64,000 nt of DNA from Anaerotruncus rubiinfantis (lineage in GTDB: Bacteria; Bacillota; Clostridia; Oscillospirales; Ruminococcaceae). The notes beneath the pieces were generated by a model, which was given only the letters and a program-made list of their open reading frames with translations, did no database searches and was not told the origin of the DNA. The translations under genes and the position numbers were made by a program. Positions 7,815-24,277 of the stretch are shown here, in pieces (within the stretch, counting starts at the first letter, position 1; every line of letters begins with the position of its first letter). Where the stretch lies: positions 1 through 64,000 of the forward strand of contig NZ_FKLA01000008.1 in the NCBI RefSeq assembly GCF_900078395.1. Reading direction: 5' to 3'.

Positions 7815-8753
7815 CTATTTTGGAGGTCCGCCAAAGGACGTCTCAATCACGCGATCGGAACAGTCGGGTGAATACTGCCAGCGGGAGATGTGTCCTTCGC
7901 TGACGAAATACGGCGACGGAGCGGCACGGTAAGCGGCGTCAAACGCGTCGACGATAATCAGCTTCACCTTCATTTTTTCCGGGATGAGGTTCTTTATGTA
8001 GACGCTCGCGTGCTGGCCGATCTTTACGCCGTCGCGCGGTTCGGCAAGCCCCGCAAGGTTTGGGGTGAGTTCCACGAACACACCGTATTCCTCCACCGAC
8101 CGCACAATCCCGGCGACCGTTTCGCCAGGCGCGAAGAGGGCTGCGTTCTCGGCCCAGGTGCCGAGCAGCTCTTTATGGGAGAGCGAGATCCGCCCGCCTT
8201 CCTCGACAGCGCGGACCACCGCTTTGATTTCCTGTCCGGTGTGGAAACGGTCGCGCGGATGGGATATCCGGCTGACCGAAATCGAATCGATGGGGATGAG
8301 CGAAGGGATTCCGCAGCCGATATCGACAAAACAGCCGAACGCTTCGAGATGGGTGACCCGCGCGTCGATGACATCGCCGGGCGTGAGCTTTGTGATGTAG
8401 CTGTCCATACATTCCTGCTGCACGGCGCGGCGGGAGAGCAGGGGGATGACCACGCCGTCGGGGTTGAAGGAAAAACCGGTGATGCGGTAACAAACCGGCT
8501 TGTTGACCCGGGAGATGATCGCGATATCCCGGGTGGAGCCGTCCGAGATGCCGAGCGCGCCTTCCTCCCGGGGAATCATGCCGCGGTATGCGCCCATGTC
8601 CACAATGAGGTTGTGCTGGGAGTCGCAGACGATGGCGCGGCTTTCCAGAATCCGGCCGGCGGCATGCGCTTCCTGCAGCGCCGAAAGAGAATGAAACGCC
8701 TGTTTATTGGCGGCGGTGTCGATCAGCATTCCTTCGGGTTTGTAGTTTGACAT
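7815..8753 (-). CDS. S1 RNA-binding domain protein
   Basis: 312 aa. Two S1-type OB folds are visible: one near residues 130-205 (GDVIDARVTHLEAFGCFVDIGCGIPSLIP, then RISHPRDRFHTGQEIKAVV and GRISLSHKELLGTW) and one near 215-280 (GETVAGIVRSVEEYGVFVEL, then LAGLAEPRDGVKIGQHASVYI). The N-terminal part (RAIVCDSQHNLIVDMGAYRGMIPREE) resembles a degenerate S1 module. It probably binds RNA or ribosomes; it is shorter than true ribosomal S1. ATG at 8753 is used because GGAGGGTC precedes it; an upstream ATG at 8786 has no SD. It is convergent with the DUF362 gene. Confidence 0.8.
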   Translation of the reverse strand: MSNYKPEGMLIDTAANKQAFHSLSALQEAHAAGRILESRAIVCDSQHNLIVDMGAYRGMIPREEGALGISDGSTRDIAIISRVNKPVCYRITGFSFNPDGVVIPLLSRRAVQQECMDSYITKLTPGDVIDARVTHLEAFGCFVDIGCGIPSLIPIDSISVSRISHPRDRFHTGQEIKAVVRAVEEGGRISLSHKELLGTWAENAALFAPGETVAGIVRSVEEYGVFVELTPNLAGLAEPRDGVKIGQHASVYIKNLIPEKMKVKLIIVDAFDAAYRAAPSPYFVSEGHISRWQYSPDCSDRVIETSFGGPPK

Positions 8754-8869
8754 TTTATTTGACCCTCCTCTTTGCACATACAACACTATATGCGCTTTGA
8801 GCGGGGGGTATGACGCGCGCGGCGCGCGTGCGGGAAGGTTTGACGGCTAAAATATTTACAACTGGCTTG

Positions 8870-8898
8870 TTGCGATTAAATGAAAACTTCTGTATAAT
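8870..8898 (+). promoter_or_regulatory. Promoter of DUF951-prfA operon
   Basis: TTGCGA (8870-8875) and TATAAT (8893-8898), 17 bp spacing, in an AT-rich divergent region. Confidence 0.7.
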
Positions 8899-8948
8899 AT
8901 AAGATCAGGGTGTCCGATATTCATGAAAGGAAACGGGGTGAACGGCGG

Positions 8949-9170
8949 ATGAATATTCAGGTGGGGGATGTGCTGGTGATGAAAAAACCACATCCCTGTG
9001 GGGAACACCGGTTCACGGTCGGCCGTGTCGGAATGGATTTCCGCATTCGCTGTACCGGATGCGGGCGCGAGGTGATGGTCCCGCGCGCCAAGGTGGAAAA
9101 GAACATCCGCAAGGTGCTGCGCGACGGCGCCGAGCTCAGTGTGAACGATTTAAAACCGCAGCATTTGTAG
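8949..9170 (+). CDS. DUF951 family protein
   Basis: 73 aa. The family pattern is clear: VGDVLVMKKPHPCGEHRF, then GMDFRIRCTGCGREVMVPRAKVEKNIRKVL. Three cysteines (PCG, CTGCG) could bind zinc. DUF951 is a small conserved Firmicutes family of unknown function. ATG 8949 is chosen because the family starts here; the frame is open from 8910 but adds a non-homologous peptide. prfA follows after 48 bp, so the two are probably co-transcribed from the 8870 promoter. Confidence 0.85.
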   Translation: MNIQVGDVLVMKKPHPCGEHRFTVGRVGMDFRIRCTGCGREVMVPRAKVEKNIRKVLRDGAELSVNDLKPQHL

Positions 9171-9218
9171 CGGGGCTGCATCAATTTCATCAAAAACGAA
9201 CACGAGAGGAATAGCGGA

Positions 9219-10295
9219 ATGTTTGATAAATTGGATGCGGTCGCAAGCCGTTTTGAAGAAGTAAACCACAAGCTCATGCAGCCGGACGTCGTGAACGACC
9301 AGGCGCAGTACACCTCGCTGATGAAGGAATATAAACGGCTCGAGCCGATTGCGGAGAAATACCGCGCTTACCGCGCGGCGAAGCAAGCCTATGAGGAAGC
9401 GCGTGAAATGCTCGAGGAGGGCGGGCTCGACAAGGAGCTGCGGGAACTCGCGCAGGAGCAGTACGACACGAACAAGCAGCAGATCGACGAAGCGGCGCAG
9501 GAGCTGAAGCTCCTGCTTTTGCCGCGCGACCCGAACGACGAAAAGAACGTCATCGTCGAAATCCGCGGCGGCGCCGGCGGGGAAGAAGCGGCGCTTTTCG
9601 CGGGGAGCCTTTACCGGATGTACACGATGTACGCCGAAAGCCAGGGGTGGAACTGTGAGGTGCTCGGTATGAGTGAAACCGAGCTCGGCGGCTTTAAGGA
9701 GATCAGTTTCTCAATTGACGGGGAAGGCGCTTACTCGAAGCTCAAGTTTGAAAGCGGCGTCCACCGCGTCCAACGGGTTCCGGAAACCGAAACGCAGGGC
9801 CGTATCCACACCTCGACTGTCACGGTCGCGGTGCTGCCGGAAGCGGAGGAAGTCGAGTTTGATCTCGACCCGAAGGATTTGCAGATCGACGTTTTCCGTT
9901 CGTCCGGCGCGGGTGGCCAGCATGTCAACAAGACCTCCTCCGCCATCCGTGTGACCCACCTGCCGACCGGCATGGTGGTCGAATGCCAGGATGAGCGCAG
10001 CCAATATAAGAACAAGGACCGGGCGCTCAAGGTGCTTCGTTCGCGCCTATTAGACATCAAAGTGCGCGAGCAGAACGACCGGATCGCTTCGGAACGCAAG
10101 CTCCAGGTCGGCACCGGGGACCGTTCGGAGCGCATCCGTACCTACAACTTTCCACAGGGCCGGGTCACCGACCACAGGATCGGGCTCACGCTTTATAAGC
10201 TCGACGCGGTTTTAAACGGCGATCTCGCCGAATTGATCGACGCGCTCATCACCTTTGACCAGGCCGAGAAGCTTCAGGCTTCCGGGGAATCGTAA
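9219..10295 (+). CDS. prfA: Peptide chain release factor 1
   Basis: 358 aa, full length. Recognises UAA and UAG and triggers peptidyl-tRNA hydrolysis. The catalytic loop [12 protein letters not shown] carries the GGQ motif near residues 231-233; [15 protein letters not shown] and the [23 protein letters not shown] segment are RF1-type. The C-terminal [14 protein letters not shown] is conserved. Start ATG follows GAGAGGAATAGCGGA. Next comes the threonylcarbamoyl-AMP synthase gene after 20 bp, then coaE: one translation-related operon. Confidence 0.97.
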   Translation: MFDKLDAVASRFEEVNHKLMQPDVVNDQAQYTSLMKEYKRLEPIAEKYRAYRAAKQAYEEAREMLEEGGLDKELRELAQEQYDTNKQQIDEAAQELKLLLLPRDPNDEKNVIVEIRGGAGGEEAALFAGSLYRMYTMYAESQGWNCEVLGMSETELGGFKEISFSIDGEGAYSKLKFESGVHRVQRVPETETQGRIHTSTVTVAVLPEAEEVEFDLDPKDLQIDVFRSSGAGGQHVNKTSSAIRVTHLPTGMVVECQDERSQYKNKDRALKVLRSRLLDIKVREQNDRIASERKLQVGTGDRSERIRTYNFPQGRVTDHRIGLTLYKLDAVLNGDLAELIDALITFDQAEKLQASGES

Positions 10296-10315
10296 TTTTA
10301 GCGGGAGATGTCGTA

Positions 10316-11350
10316 TTGCCAAGGACAAAAGTTTTGAAGGTTACCGATATTGAAAAGGACCGCGCTGCGCTCGACCAGGCGGCGGCGCTTCTGCGGGAAG
10401 GAAAGCTCGTGGCGATCCCGACCGAAACGGTCTATGGGCTCGCGGCCAATGCCCTCGATCCGCAGGCGGCCCACGCGATTTATACGGCAAAGGGCCGACC
10501 GGGCGACAACCCGCTCATCGTGCACGTTTCGGATCTTTCACAGATCCCGCCGCTGGTGAAAACCGTCCCGGACGCGCTTCGCCGTTTGGCGGAAGCTTTT
10601 TGGCCGGGTCCGATGACGGTGATTATGGAAAAATCGGACAAGATCCCGCCAGCCACTTCCGGGGGGCTTGAGACAGTTGCGATCCGCATGCCATCCCATC
10701 CGGTCGCGCGGGAGCTCATCCGCCGCAGCGGTGTGCCGCTCGCGGCGCCGAGCGCGAACCTTTCCGGATCACCGAGCCCGACAACCGCGCAGCACTGCAT
10801 TGACGACCTCACCGGCCGGGTGGACGCGATTGTCGACGGCGGGGAATGCGAAGTTGGCGTGGAATCGACGGTGCTGACGCTGTGTACCGACCCGCCCTCT
10901 GTTTTGCGGCCAGGCGCTGTGACGCTCGAAATGCTGCGGCAGGTGATCCCGGAGATGACGCTCGACCCTGGGGTGTTTGAGCACCTTTCCGACGACTGCA
11001 AGGTCGCTTCGCCCGGTATGAAGTATAAGCACTATTCGCCGAAAGCGCGGGTGGTGCTGGTGCGCGGGGACCTTGCCCAATTCGGACGGTTTGTCGCATC
11101 GCAGAAGCAGGATTTTGGAATCCTTTGCTTTGAGGAGGACGCGCCGCATTTTTGGGGCCGGCGGTGCATCACCTATGGACATGAAAACGACCCGGCTTCC
11201 CAGGCGCACCGGCTGTTTGACGCTTTGCGGCAGGTGGATAAGGAAGGACTCGGGATGGTTTATGTGCGCATTTCGGACATCGAGGGGATTGGACAGGCGG
11301 TTTACAACAGACTGCTTCGCGCAGCGGGATTTGACGTAATTTTACTTTAA
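10316..11350 (+). CDS. ywlC: L-threonylcarbamoyladenylate synthase (Sua5/YwlC)
   Basis: 344 aa. Makes threonylcarbamoyl-AMP from Thr, bicarbonate and ATP for the t6A37 modification of ANN-decoding tRNAs. The YrdC core spans about 15-200, with AIPTETVYGLAANAL, KGRPGDNPLIVHV, WPGPMTVIM and PSANLSGSPSPT; the Sua5 C-terminal domain follows after CKVASPGMKYKHYSPKA. The start is TTG 10316, with GGGAGATG upstream; the nearest ATG (10308) is out of frame. The length matches Bacillus YwlC. Confidence 0.93.
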   Translation: MPRTKVLKVTDIEKDRAALDQAAALLREGKLVAIPTETVYGLAANALDPQAAHAIYTAKGRPGDNPLIVHVSDLSQIPPLVKTVPDALRRLAEAFWPGPMTVIMEKSDKIPPATSGGLETVAIRMPSHPVARELIRRSGVPLAAPSANLSGSPSPTTAQHCIDDLTGRVDAIVDGGECEVGVESTVLTLCTDPPSVLRPGAVTLEMLRQVIPEMTLDPGVFEHLSDDCKVASPGMKYKHYSPKARVVLVRGDLAQFGRFVASQKQDFGILCFEEDAPHFWGRRCITYGHENDPASQAHRLFDALRQVDKEGLGMVYVRISDIEGIGQAVYNRLLRAAGFDVILL

Positions 11351-11371
11351 TATGTTAAGGGGCTGGCGCAA

Positions 11372-12127
11372 GTGAGTGAAAGAAAGACGATGATCATCGG
11401 CCTGACGGGCCAGACCGGCGCGGGCAAATCGACCTTGAGCAGGATGTTTTCCGAGTGGGGCGTGGAAGTGATCGACGCGGATAAGGTTGCCCGCTATACA
11501 ATTGAAAATTCAAAGGAATGCCTCATGGACCTTGTGCTGGAATTTTCCACCGAGGTGATCCATCCGGACGCAACCCTCAACCGGCCGAAGCTCGCGGAAA
11601 TCTGTTTCGGCGATAAAAAGAAACTCAAACGGCTCAATGAAATCACCTTCCCATACATTATCCGGGCGATCGGGCGCAAACTAGAGGAGGCATGCGGCCG
11701 CGGCGTTAAGATGGTGCTGCTTGACGCGCCGACCCTTTATGAGTCGGGCCTTGACAAACGCTGCGACCGGGTGGTTGCGGTGATCGCGGATGCCGAAACC
11801 CGCACCCGGCGGATCATCGAACGGGACAAGATGACCGAGGAGGACGCCCGCCGCAGGGTGAATGCCCAGAATAATGACGCGTTCTACACCTCACGCGCCG
11901 ACGATATACTTACCAATGACGGTGAGCTGGGCGCTTTGCGCCTTGTGTTTATCGATCTTTTCAACCGTTACGAAAAGCTTGCGAATGAAGGCGGTTTCGA
12001 TAAAGATGGATCGGAACGGCCGCAGGCGCGGGAAGCCGCGTCCCCGGATGCGCCGGGAGAAATGCCGGACGCGCTGCCTTCGGATAAAGAGGTATTCGGG
12101 GAGCTGGCGGGCGAAGATTCCGAATGA
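11372..12127 (+). CDS. coaE: Dephospho-CoA kinase
   Basis: 251 aa. Phosphorylates dephospho-CoA in the last step of CoA synthesis. P-loop GLTGQTGAGKST near residues 10-21, then DADKVAR, LLDAPTLYESGLDK and DKMTEEDARRRVNAQ. The catalytic domain ends near 205; the remaining 45 residues form an acidic, Pro/Ala-rich tail not found in typical CoaE (about 200 aa). Start is GTG 11372 with AAGGGG upstream; ATG 11390 is the alternative. The stop overlaps the next start (ATGA), so translation is coupled. Confidence 0.93.
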   Translation: MSERKTMIIGLTGQTGAGKSTLSRMFSEWGVEVIDADKVARYTIENSKECLMDLVLEFSTEVIHPDATLNRPKLAEICFGDKKKLKRLNEITFPYIIRAIGRKLEEACGRGVKMVLLDAPTLYESGLDKRCDRVVAVIADAETRTRRIIERDKMTEEDARRRVNAQNNDAFYTSRADDILTNDGELGALRLVFIDLFNRYEKLANEGGFDKDGSERPQAREAASPDAPGEMPDALPSDKEVFGELAGEDSE

Positions 12128-12714
12128 CTGGAGGAAGAAACATCAGGCGCGCAGTCAAAATCTGTTTGGAACTTCTTTTGCTGGCGATGGTGCTTTTGGG
12201 CGCAGTCAGCGCGGTGCGGTATGGCTTTGACCGGTACTACCGCAACGCCTATCCAATGAAATATGAGGAACTTATTGATTCCGCCTGCAGAGAAAAAGAG
12301 CTCGACCGGGCACTCGTCTACGCGGTCGTGCGCACTGAGAGCGGCTTTAACCCCGAAGCGGTTTCGAATGTGGGCGCGAAGGGGCTTATGCAGATGATGC
12401 CGGACGCATACGATTGGGTTCGGATGCGTAAGGGTTTGGCTGGGGAAGCGGATCATGACGACCTGTTTGACCCCGAAACAAATATCGAGTATGGAACCAG
12501 CATGCTGAAGATCCTGCTCGATGAATTTGGTACGGTGGATAACGCGCTATGCGCCTACCATGCGGGGTGGGGCAGCGTGAAGAACTGGCTTGGCGATCCG
12601 GAGATTTCTCCGGACGGGGAGCATGTCGAACATATCCCCTTTAAAGACACCGCGGCATATGTCGAGAAGGTCGGAAAGACCATCGAAATCTACCGCAGGC
12701 TCTATGATTTGTAA
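12124..12714 (+). CDS. Lytic transglycosylase (SLT domain)
   Basis: 196 aa. N-terminal membrane anchor at about 15-33, then an SLT domain: ALVYAVVRTESGFNPEAVSNVGAKGLMQMMPDAYDW with the catalytic Glu in RTESGF, and ALCAYHAGWGSVKNWL. It cleaves the MurNAc-GlcNAc bond of peptidoglycan outside the membrane. It overlaps coaE by 4 bp, as in other clostridia where coaE and an SLT gene are neighbours. An M18 aminopeptidase gene follows. Confidence 0.92.
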   Translation: MTGGRNIRRAVKICLELLLLAMVLLGAVSAVRYGFDRYYRNAYPMKYEELIDSACREKELDRALVYAVVRTESGFNPEAVSNVGAKGLMQMMPDAYDWVRMRKGLAGEADHDDLFDPETNIEYGTSMLKILLDEFGTVDNALCAYHAGWGSVKNWLGDPEISPDGEHVEHIPFKDTAAYVEKVGKTIEIYRRLYDL

Positions 12715-12748
12715 GGATTGAAATTCAGATAAAAGGAGACATGGCACT

Positions 12749-14155
12749 ATGGCAAAAGATAAATCGGCGGGTGAGCTGCTGCAGGAAAAGCTGCTCTTAA
12801 ACCGCGAAAACATCGGCGTCGCGGCCGATGAAGCCTATGAAAAGGCGGCGGATGATTTCTGCGCGCCGTATATGCGTTTTTTGGATCTCTGCAAAACCGA
12901 ACGGGAGGCTGTCCCGGAGATCATCCGCATGGCCAAAGCGGCGGGATTTACCGAATTTGATCCGCGGGGAAGCTACCGGCCCGGCGACTGTGTTTACCGC
13001 AACAACCGCGGCAAGGCGGTTCTGCTCGCGACGATCGGTTCCCGTCCGATTGCGCAGGGGGTGCGTATCATGGCCAGCCATATCGATTCCCCGCGGCTCG
13101 ACCTCAAGCCGAACCCGCTTTATGAAGAAGCGCAGCTCGCCATGTTTAAAACCCATTATTATGGCGGCGTGAAGCGTTATCAATGGGGTGCGATCCCGCT
13201 GGCTCTGCATGGCGTGATTGTCAAGAAGGACGGCCAAACAATCGCCGTCGCGCTCGGCGAGCAGGACGATGACATGGTGTTTACCGTGACTGACCTTCTG
13301 CCGCATCTGGCGGGTGAGCAGATGAAACGCCCGCTCAAGGACGGGCTCAAGGGGGAGGAGCTCAACGTCCTGGTCGGCTGCCGCCCGTTCAAAGACGATA
13401 AGGCAAGCGAGAAGGTCAAGCTCAACATTATCCGGATGCTCAACGAGAAGTACGGAATCGTTGAGGCGGATTTTCTTTCGGCGGAGCTTACAATGGTGCC
13501 GGCCTTCAAGGCGAAGGACGTTGGCTTCGATCGCTCGATGATCGGCGCGTACGGCCACGACGACCGGGTCTGCGCTTACACCTCGCTGATGGCGGCGCTT
13601 GAGAACAAGAACCCGCCCTATACCACGGTGACCGTCTTTGCGGATAAGGAGGAGACCGGTTCGGACGGCAACACCGGGCTCAATTCGGAATATCTCAAAT
13701 ATTTTGTGTATGACCTGGCGGAATGCTTTGGCGAAAACGGCCGCGCGGTGCTTTCAAAATCGACCTGCCTGTCGGCCGACGTCAATGCGGCGTTCGACCC
13801 CACCTTCCCGGACACCATGGAAAAACGCAACTGCGCCTACCTCAACTACGGCGTGGTCGTGACCCAGTATACCGGTTCGGGCGGCAAGTATGGCACCAGC
13901 CAGGCTTCGGCGGAATTTATGGCCCAGGTGCGCAGAATCCTGGACGGCGAAAAGATTTTCTGGCAGACCGGCGAACTCGGCAAGGTGGATTTCGGAGGCG
14001 GCGGGACGGTCGCCAAATATGTGGCGAAGCTCAATGTAGACGTGGTCGATGTGGGCGTGCCGGTGCTCTCGATGCATTCGCCTTTCGAGATCGTTTCCAA
14101 AAACGACGTTTACGCGACTTATCTGGCCTTCAAAGCCTACTGCGCCGCGCAATAA
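12749..14155 (+). CDS. M18 family aminopeptidase
   Basis: 468 aa zinc metallo-aminopeptidase. Expected metal and catalytic residues are visible: MASHIDSPRLDLKP (His, Asp), FADKEETGSDGNTG (Glu-Glu), SADVNAAFDPTFP (Asp) and SMHSPFEI (His). It is cytosolic, with no signal peptide, and releases N-terminal (often acidic) residues from peptides. Start ATG follows AAAAGGAGACATGGCACT. Thirty-four bp separate it from the SLT gene. Confidence 0.93.
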   Translation: MAKDKSAGELLQEKLLLNRENIGVAADEAYEKAADDFCAPYMRFLDLCKTEREAVPEIIRMAKAAGFTEFDPRGSYRPGDCVYRNNRGKAVLLATIGSRPIAQGVRIMASHIDSPRLDLKPNPLYEEAQLAMFKTHYYGGVKRYQWGAIPLALHGVIVKKDGQTIAVALGEQDDDMVFTVTDLLPHLAGEQMKRPLKDGLKGEELNVLVGCRPFKDDKASEKVKLNIIRMLNEKYGIVEADFLSAELTMVPAFKAKDVGFDRSMIGAYGHDDRVCAYTSLMAALENKNPPYTTVTVFADKEETGSDGNTGLNSEYLKYFVYDLAECFGENGRAVLSKSTCLSADVNAAFDPTFPDTMEKRNCAYLNYGVVVTQYTGSGGKYGTSQASAEFMAQVRRILDGEKIFWQTGELGKVDFGGGGTVAKYVAKLNVDVVDVGVPVLSMHSPFEIVSKNDVYATYLAFKAYCAAQ

Positions 14156-14172
14156 AATACCAGAAACAGAGA

Positions 14173-14205
14173 GTCCCCGCCGCGGCGGCTGGCCGCAGCG
14201 GGGAC
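14173..14205 (+). terminator. Hairpin after M18 gene
   Basis: GTCCCCGC (14173-14180) and GCGGGGAC (14198-14205) with extra internal GC pairing. There is no long T-run, so termination is inferred. Confidence 0.5.
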
Positions 14206-14239
14206 CTTCCATGTAATTTTGAAAAAAGGATTGGTTTTC

Positions 14240-14539
14240 GTGTTCGATTTCCTCGGCCCGTTCTCGCTGATTGTATTTTTTATCATCGGAATCGCAATCG
14301 GCCTCACCATCTTCCCGGTTAAATGGCTCAAGGTCAACAGCTGGGTGCAGACAGTCGGAATTTCGCTGACCCTCTTTTCAATGGGAGCTTCGATGGCCGG
14401 TTCGCCCACTTTCCTCGCGGATTTGCGCACCGCGGGCGTGCAGGCGCTTTGCTACGCGCTGGTCACCATTGCCGGGTCGGTGCTTCTGGTTTATCTGCTC
14501 TCGCGCATTGCTTTAAAAAAGGAGGATGATGCCGAGTGA
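14240..14539 (+). CDS. LysO-type lysine exporter, N-terminal half
   Basis: 99 aa, three hydrophobic segments. It matches the first half of the LysO (YbjE, DUF340) exporter, which in E. coli is one protein of about 300 aa. GTG 14240 is the favoured start, with AAAAAAGGA nine nt upstream; in-frame TTG codons at 14219 and 14231 are alternatives. The stop overlaps the start of the second half (GTGA), so the two halves are made together and probably form one transporter. Confidence 0.75.
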   Translation: MFDFLGPFSLIVFFIIGIAIGLTIFPVKWLKVNSWVQTVGISLTLFSMGASMAGSPTFLADLRTAGVQALCYALVTIAGSVLLVYLLSRIALKKEDDAE

Positions 14540-15138
14540 TGATCCTGGTTGCAATCGGCAGCCTGTTTGTGGGGGCTCTGTGCGGGCACTTTCTCTTTTC
14601 GCCCGCGGCGGTCGCGCTGATGGACACGGTGATGAGCTACGCGCTGATGCTGCTGCTCCTTTCGGTCGGCGTGGAGGTTGGCAGCAACAAAACGGTTTTT
14701 CGGACGATCCGTACATATCATGTGCGTATCCTGGTGATCCCGCTGGGGGTAGCGGCAGGATCGATAGCGGGAGGCATGTTGCTGGGCCTGGGGTTGGGCA
14801 TCCCGCTGAACGAAGCTGCGGCAGTCTCGTCCGGGTTTGGATTTTACAGTGTTTCAGCGGTGATTTTGCGGGAACTGGGCGGTTCGCAGCTGGGAACGGT
14901 GGCGTTCCTGACGAATATCCTGCGGGAGCTGCTCTCGTTTCTGGTCATCCCGGTGGTGGCGAAATATCTGGGCAGCCACGCGGCCATCGCGCCGTCCGGC
15001 GCGACCGCGATGGATACGACCCTGCCCGCGATCGCAAAGGCGACCAACCAGGAGACCGCGCTTATGGCGGTCATTTCGGGCGTGGTGCTTACCGCACTGG
15101 TGCCGGTGCTGGTGCCGGTGGTCTACAATCTTTTGTGA
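14536..15138 (+). CDS. LysO-type lysine exporter, C-terminal half
   Basis: 200 aa, about six hydrophobic segments. Matches the second half of LysO/DUF340, including LMLLLLSVGVEVGSNKT, AAAVSSGFGFYSVSAVIL and VAFLTNILRELLSF. Exports L-lysine (or toxic analogues) in characterised members. Start GTG 14536 or ATG 14539, served by AAAAAAGGAGG inside the upstream gene. The split is a gene-level arrangement, not a frameshift, because the second half has its own SD and start. Confidence 0.8.
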   Translation: MMILVAIGSLFVGALCGHFLFSPAAVALMDTVMSYALMLLLLSVGVEVGSNKTVFRTIRTYHVRILVIPLGVAAGSIAGGMLLGLGLGIPLNEAAAVSSGFGFYSVSAVILRELGGSQLGTVAFLTNILRELLSFLVIPVVAKYLGSHAAIAPSGATAMDTTLPAIAKATNQETALMAVISGVVLTALVPVLVPVVYNLL

Positions 15139-15203
15139 ACGGGGCGCTTTTCGGTCACAAAACGATTGGGAAATTGCATTTGCAGGCCTGCATAAACCGC
15201 TCT

Positions 15204-15241
15204 AAAAAAGCCAACGGTCTAAAAAGACCGCTGGCTTTTTG
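15204..15241 (+). terminator. Terminator of the lysO pair
   Basis: Stem AAAAAAGCCAACGGTCT (15204-15220) with AGACCGCTGGCTTTTT (15225-15240), loop AAAA, one mismatch. It isolates rpoB from the genes upstream. Confidence 0.85.
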
Positions 15242-15265
15242 TTACGGAATGTTCATAAATTGCCC

Positions 15266-15302
15266 TTGACATACTTGACCGGGTATGATAAACTAATATA
15301 CT
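15266..15302 (+). promoter_or_regulatory. Promoter(s) of rpoBC
   Basis: TTGACA (15266-15271) with TAAACT (15289-15294) at 17 bp; overlapping TTGACC (15275-15280) with TATACT (15297-15302) at 16 bp. The 220-bp leader to rpoB has a direct repeat of ACATGTTT near 15344 and 15354 and GC-rich inverted segments near 15440-15480, but no feature I can name. Confidence 0.7.
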
Positions 15303-15522
15303 GTATCAAAATGGCTATTTCTGCAATTATTCACGAAAATTATAACATGTTTCGACATGTTTGGCAATAGGAATTTGCAAAATTTACGGGAGACGGTTGG
15401 GAAACCTGTAGAATTTGCACAATGCGTGGATCAATTGCCCCAGCGCCGGACGGCGCGGCGGACTATACGCGGGGAACCAAAAATTCATCGCGTAAATCAG
15501 ATGAATGGAGTGAGCAAAGCCT

Positions 15523-19263
<3,741 letters not shown>

Positions 19264-19287
19264 TCTAAGGAAAGAGGGGTTCGCATT

Positions 19288-22875
<3,588 letters not shown>

Positions 22876-22898
22876 CCATTTCACGTTTTTATCAACGC

Positions 22899-22934
22899 GA
22901 CGCCGGTACGTCCCGCGGGACGTACCGGCGTCTT
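22899..22934 (+). terminator. Terminator after rpoC
   Basis: 16-bp perfect stem GACGCCGGTACGTCCC (22899-22914) and its complement (22917-22932), then TT. Confidence 0.7.
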
Positions 22935-23009
22935 GGACGAAAGCGGAAGGATTTTCAGGCTTTTCTAATGGTAAAAACGTACAAAGACGGTAAAATTTTA
23001 ATGTATGTA

Positions 23010-23039
23010 TTGACAATGAGTCAAATGAGGCATTATAAT
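23010..23039 (+). promoter_or_regulatory. Promoter of the rpsL-rpsG-fusA-tuf unit
   Basis: TTGACA (23010-23015) and TATAAT (23034-23039), 18 bp spacing, about 110 bp before rpsL. Confidence 0.85.
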
Positions 23040-23150
23040 AAAGAACTGTGAGACTGTGTCATAATGCGGTTTCAGCGGGATCGGGATGCTTCTGATCCCT
23101 TGAAATAAACAGATGGCCAAAAAGGCCAAAACAAAGTAAGGAGGTGCAAT

Positions 23151-23576
23151 ATGCCAACATTTAACCAGCTTGTACGCAAAGGTAGAGAGGTCACCGTCAA
23201 GAAGTCCACCGCTCCTGCGCTGCTGAAAGGATGGAACTCCAAGAAGAGAGTTGCAATCGATCAGAATTCCCCGCAGAAGAGAGGCGTCTGCACGGCCATC
23301 CGTACTTCTACCCCGAAAAAGCCGAACTCTGCGCTGCGAAAGGTCGCGAGGGTCAGACTGTCCAATGGATTTGAGGTTACTTCTTACATCCCCGGCATCG
23401 GCCACAACCTGCAGGAGCATAGCGTCGTGCTCATCCGCGGCGGGCGCGTTAAGGACCTGCCTGGTGTCCGTTACCACATCATCCGTGGCACACTGGATGC
23501 GCAGGGCGTTGCAAAACGCATGCAGGCCAGATCCAAATACGGCGCGAAACGGCCGAAGGCTGGTGCCAAGAAGTAA
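23151..23576 (+). CDS. rpsL: 30S ribosomal protein S12
   Basis: 141 aa. Decoding-centre protein. Starts [30 protein letters not shown] and [30 protein letters not shown] are hallmark segments. The lysines altered in streptomycin resistance appear to be wild-type. SD AAGGAGGTGCAAT. First gene of the str operon, with its own promoter. Confidence 0.98.
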   Translation: MPTFNQLVRKGREVTVKKSTAPALLKGWNSKKRVAIDQNSPQKRGVCTAIRTSTPKKPNSALRKVARVRLSNGFEVTSYIPGIGHNLQEHSVVLIRGGRVKDLPGVRYHIIRGTLDAQGVAKRMQARSKYGAKRPKAGAKK

Positions 23577-23705
23577 TAAAACTTTTCGATTATTCTGCCA
23601 ATTTTAGGCTAACATATAGATGTGAGCCTCGGATTGGCGCGAACGGGAGTTTTGTCACTTTCGAGTACCAATGAATTCATTATATTTATGAAGGAGGGAA
23701 GCGAA

Positions 23706-24176
23706 GTGCCAAGAAGAGGTCGTATTGCAAAACGTGATGTTTTGCCGGACCCGCTTTACAATTCCAAGCTCGTCACCCGGCTGATCAACAATATTATGTA
23801 TGACGGCAAAAAAGGTGTCGCGCAGAAGATTGTATACGGTGCATTCGATATCGTCAAAGAAAAGACGGGCAAAGATCCGCTGGAAGCTTTCGAGCAGTCG
23901 ATGGAGAACATTATGCCCGTGCTGGAGGTCAAAGCCCGCCGCGTCGGCGGTGCAACCTACCAGGTTCCTATGGAGGTGCGTCCGGAACGCCGTCAGACCC
24001 TGGGTCTGCGGTGGCTGACCACCTACAGCCGCAACCGCGGCGAGAAGACCATGAGAGAGCGCCTTGCGGGCGAGATCATGGATTCTCTCAACCAGACCGG
24101 CGGCGCCGTCAAAAAGCGCGAGGATACCCACAAGATGGCAGAAGCCAACAAGGCGTTTGCACATTACCGCTGGTAA
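23706..24176 (+). CDS. rpsG: 30S ribosomal protein S7
   Basis: 156 aa, the standard length, when GTG 23706 is used ([22 protein letters not shown]). AAGGAGG lies eight nt upstream. The frame is open from 23622 but the extra 28 residues have no homology. Initiates assembly of the 30S head. The 129-bp gap after rpsL shows no terminator. Confidence 0.98.
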   Translation: MPRRGRIAKRDVLPDPLYNSKLVTRLINNIMYDGKKGVAQKIVYGAFDIVKEKTGKDPLEAFEQSMENIMPVLEVKARRVGGATYQVPMEVRPERRQTLGLRWLTTYSRNRGEKTMRERLAGEIMDSLNQTGGAVKKREDTHKMAEANKAFAHYRW

Positions 24177-24277
24177 TCCGCCCCATCTGGGAGTCAGTTT
24201 TTGTTATTTCATTCTACCGGCGGCGTCAGCCCATCGCTGATTGCGGCGTCGGAGCGCAAGAAATTTAGGAGGACACT

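Noticed and set aside
14219..14239. TTG 14219 as start of the LysO N-terminal half
   Set aside because: No SD lies before it; the AAAAAAGGA just downstream fits GTG 14240.
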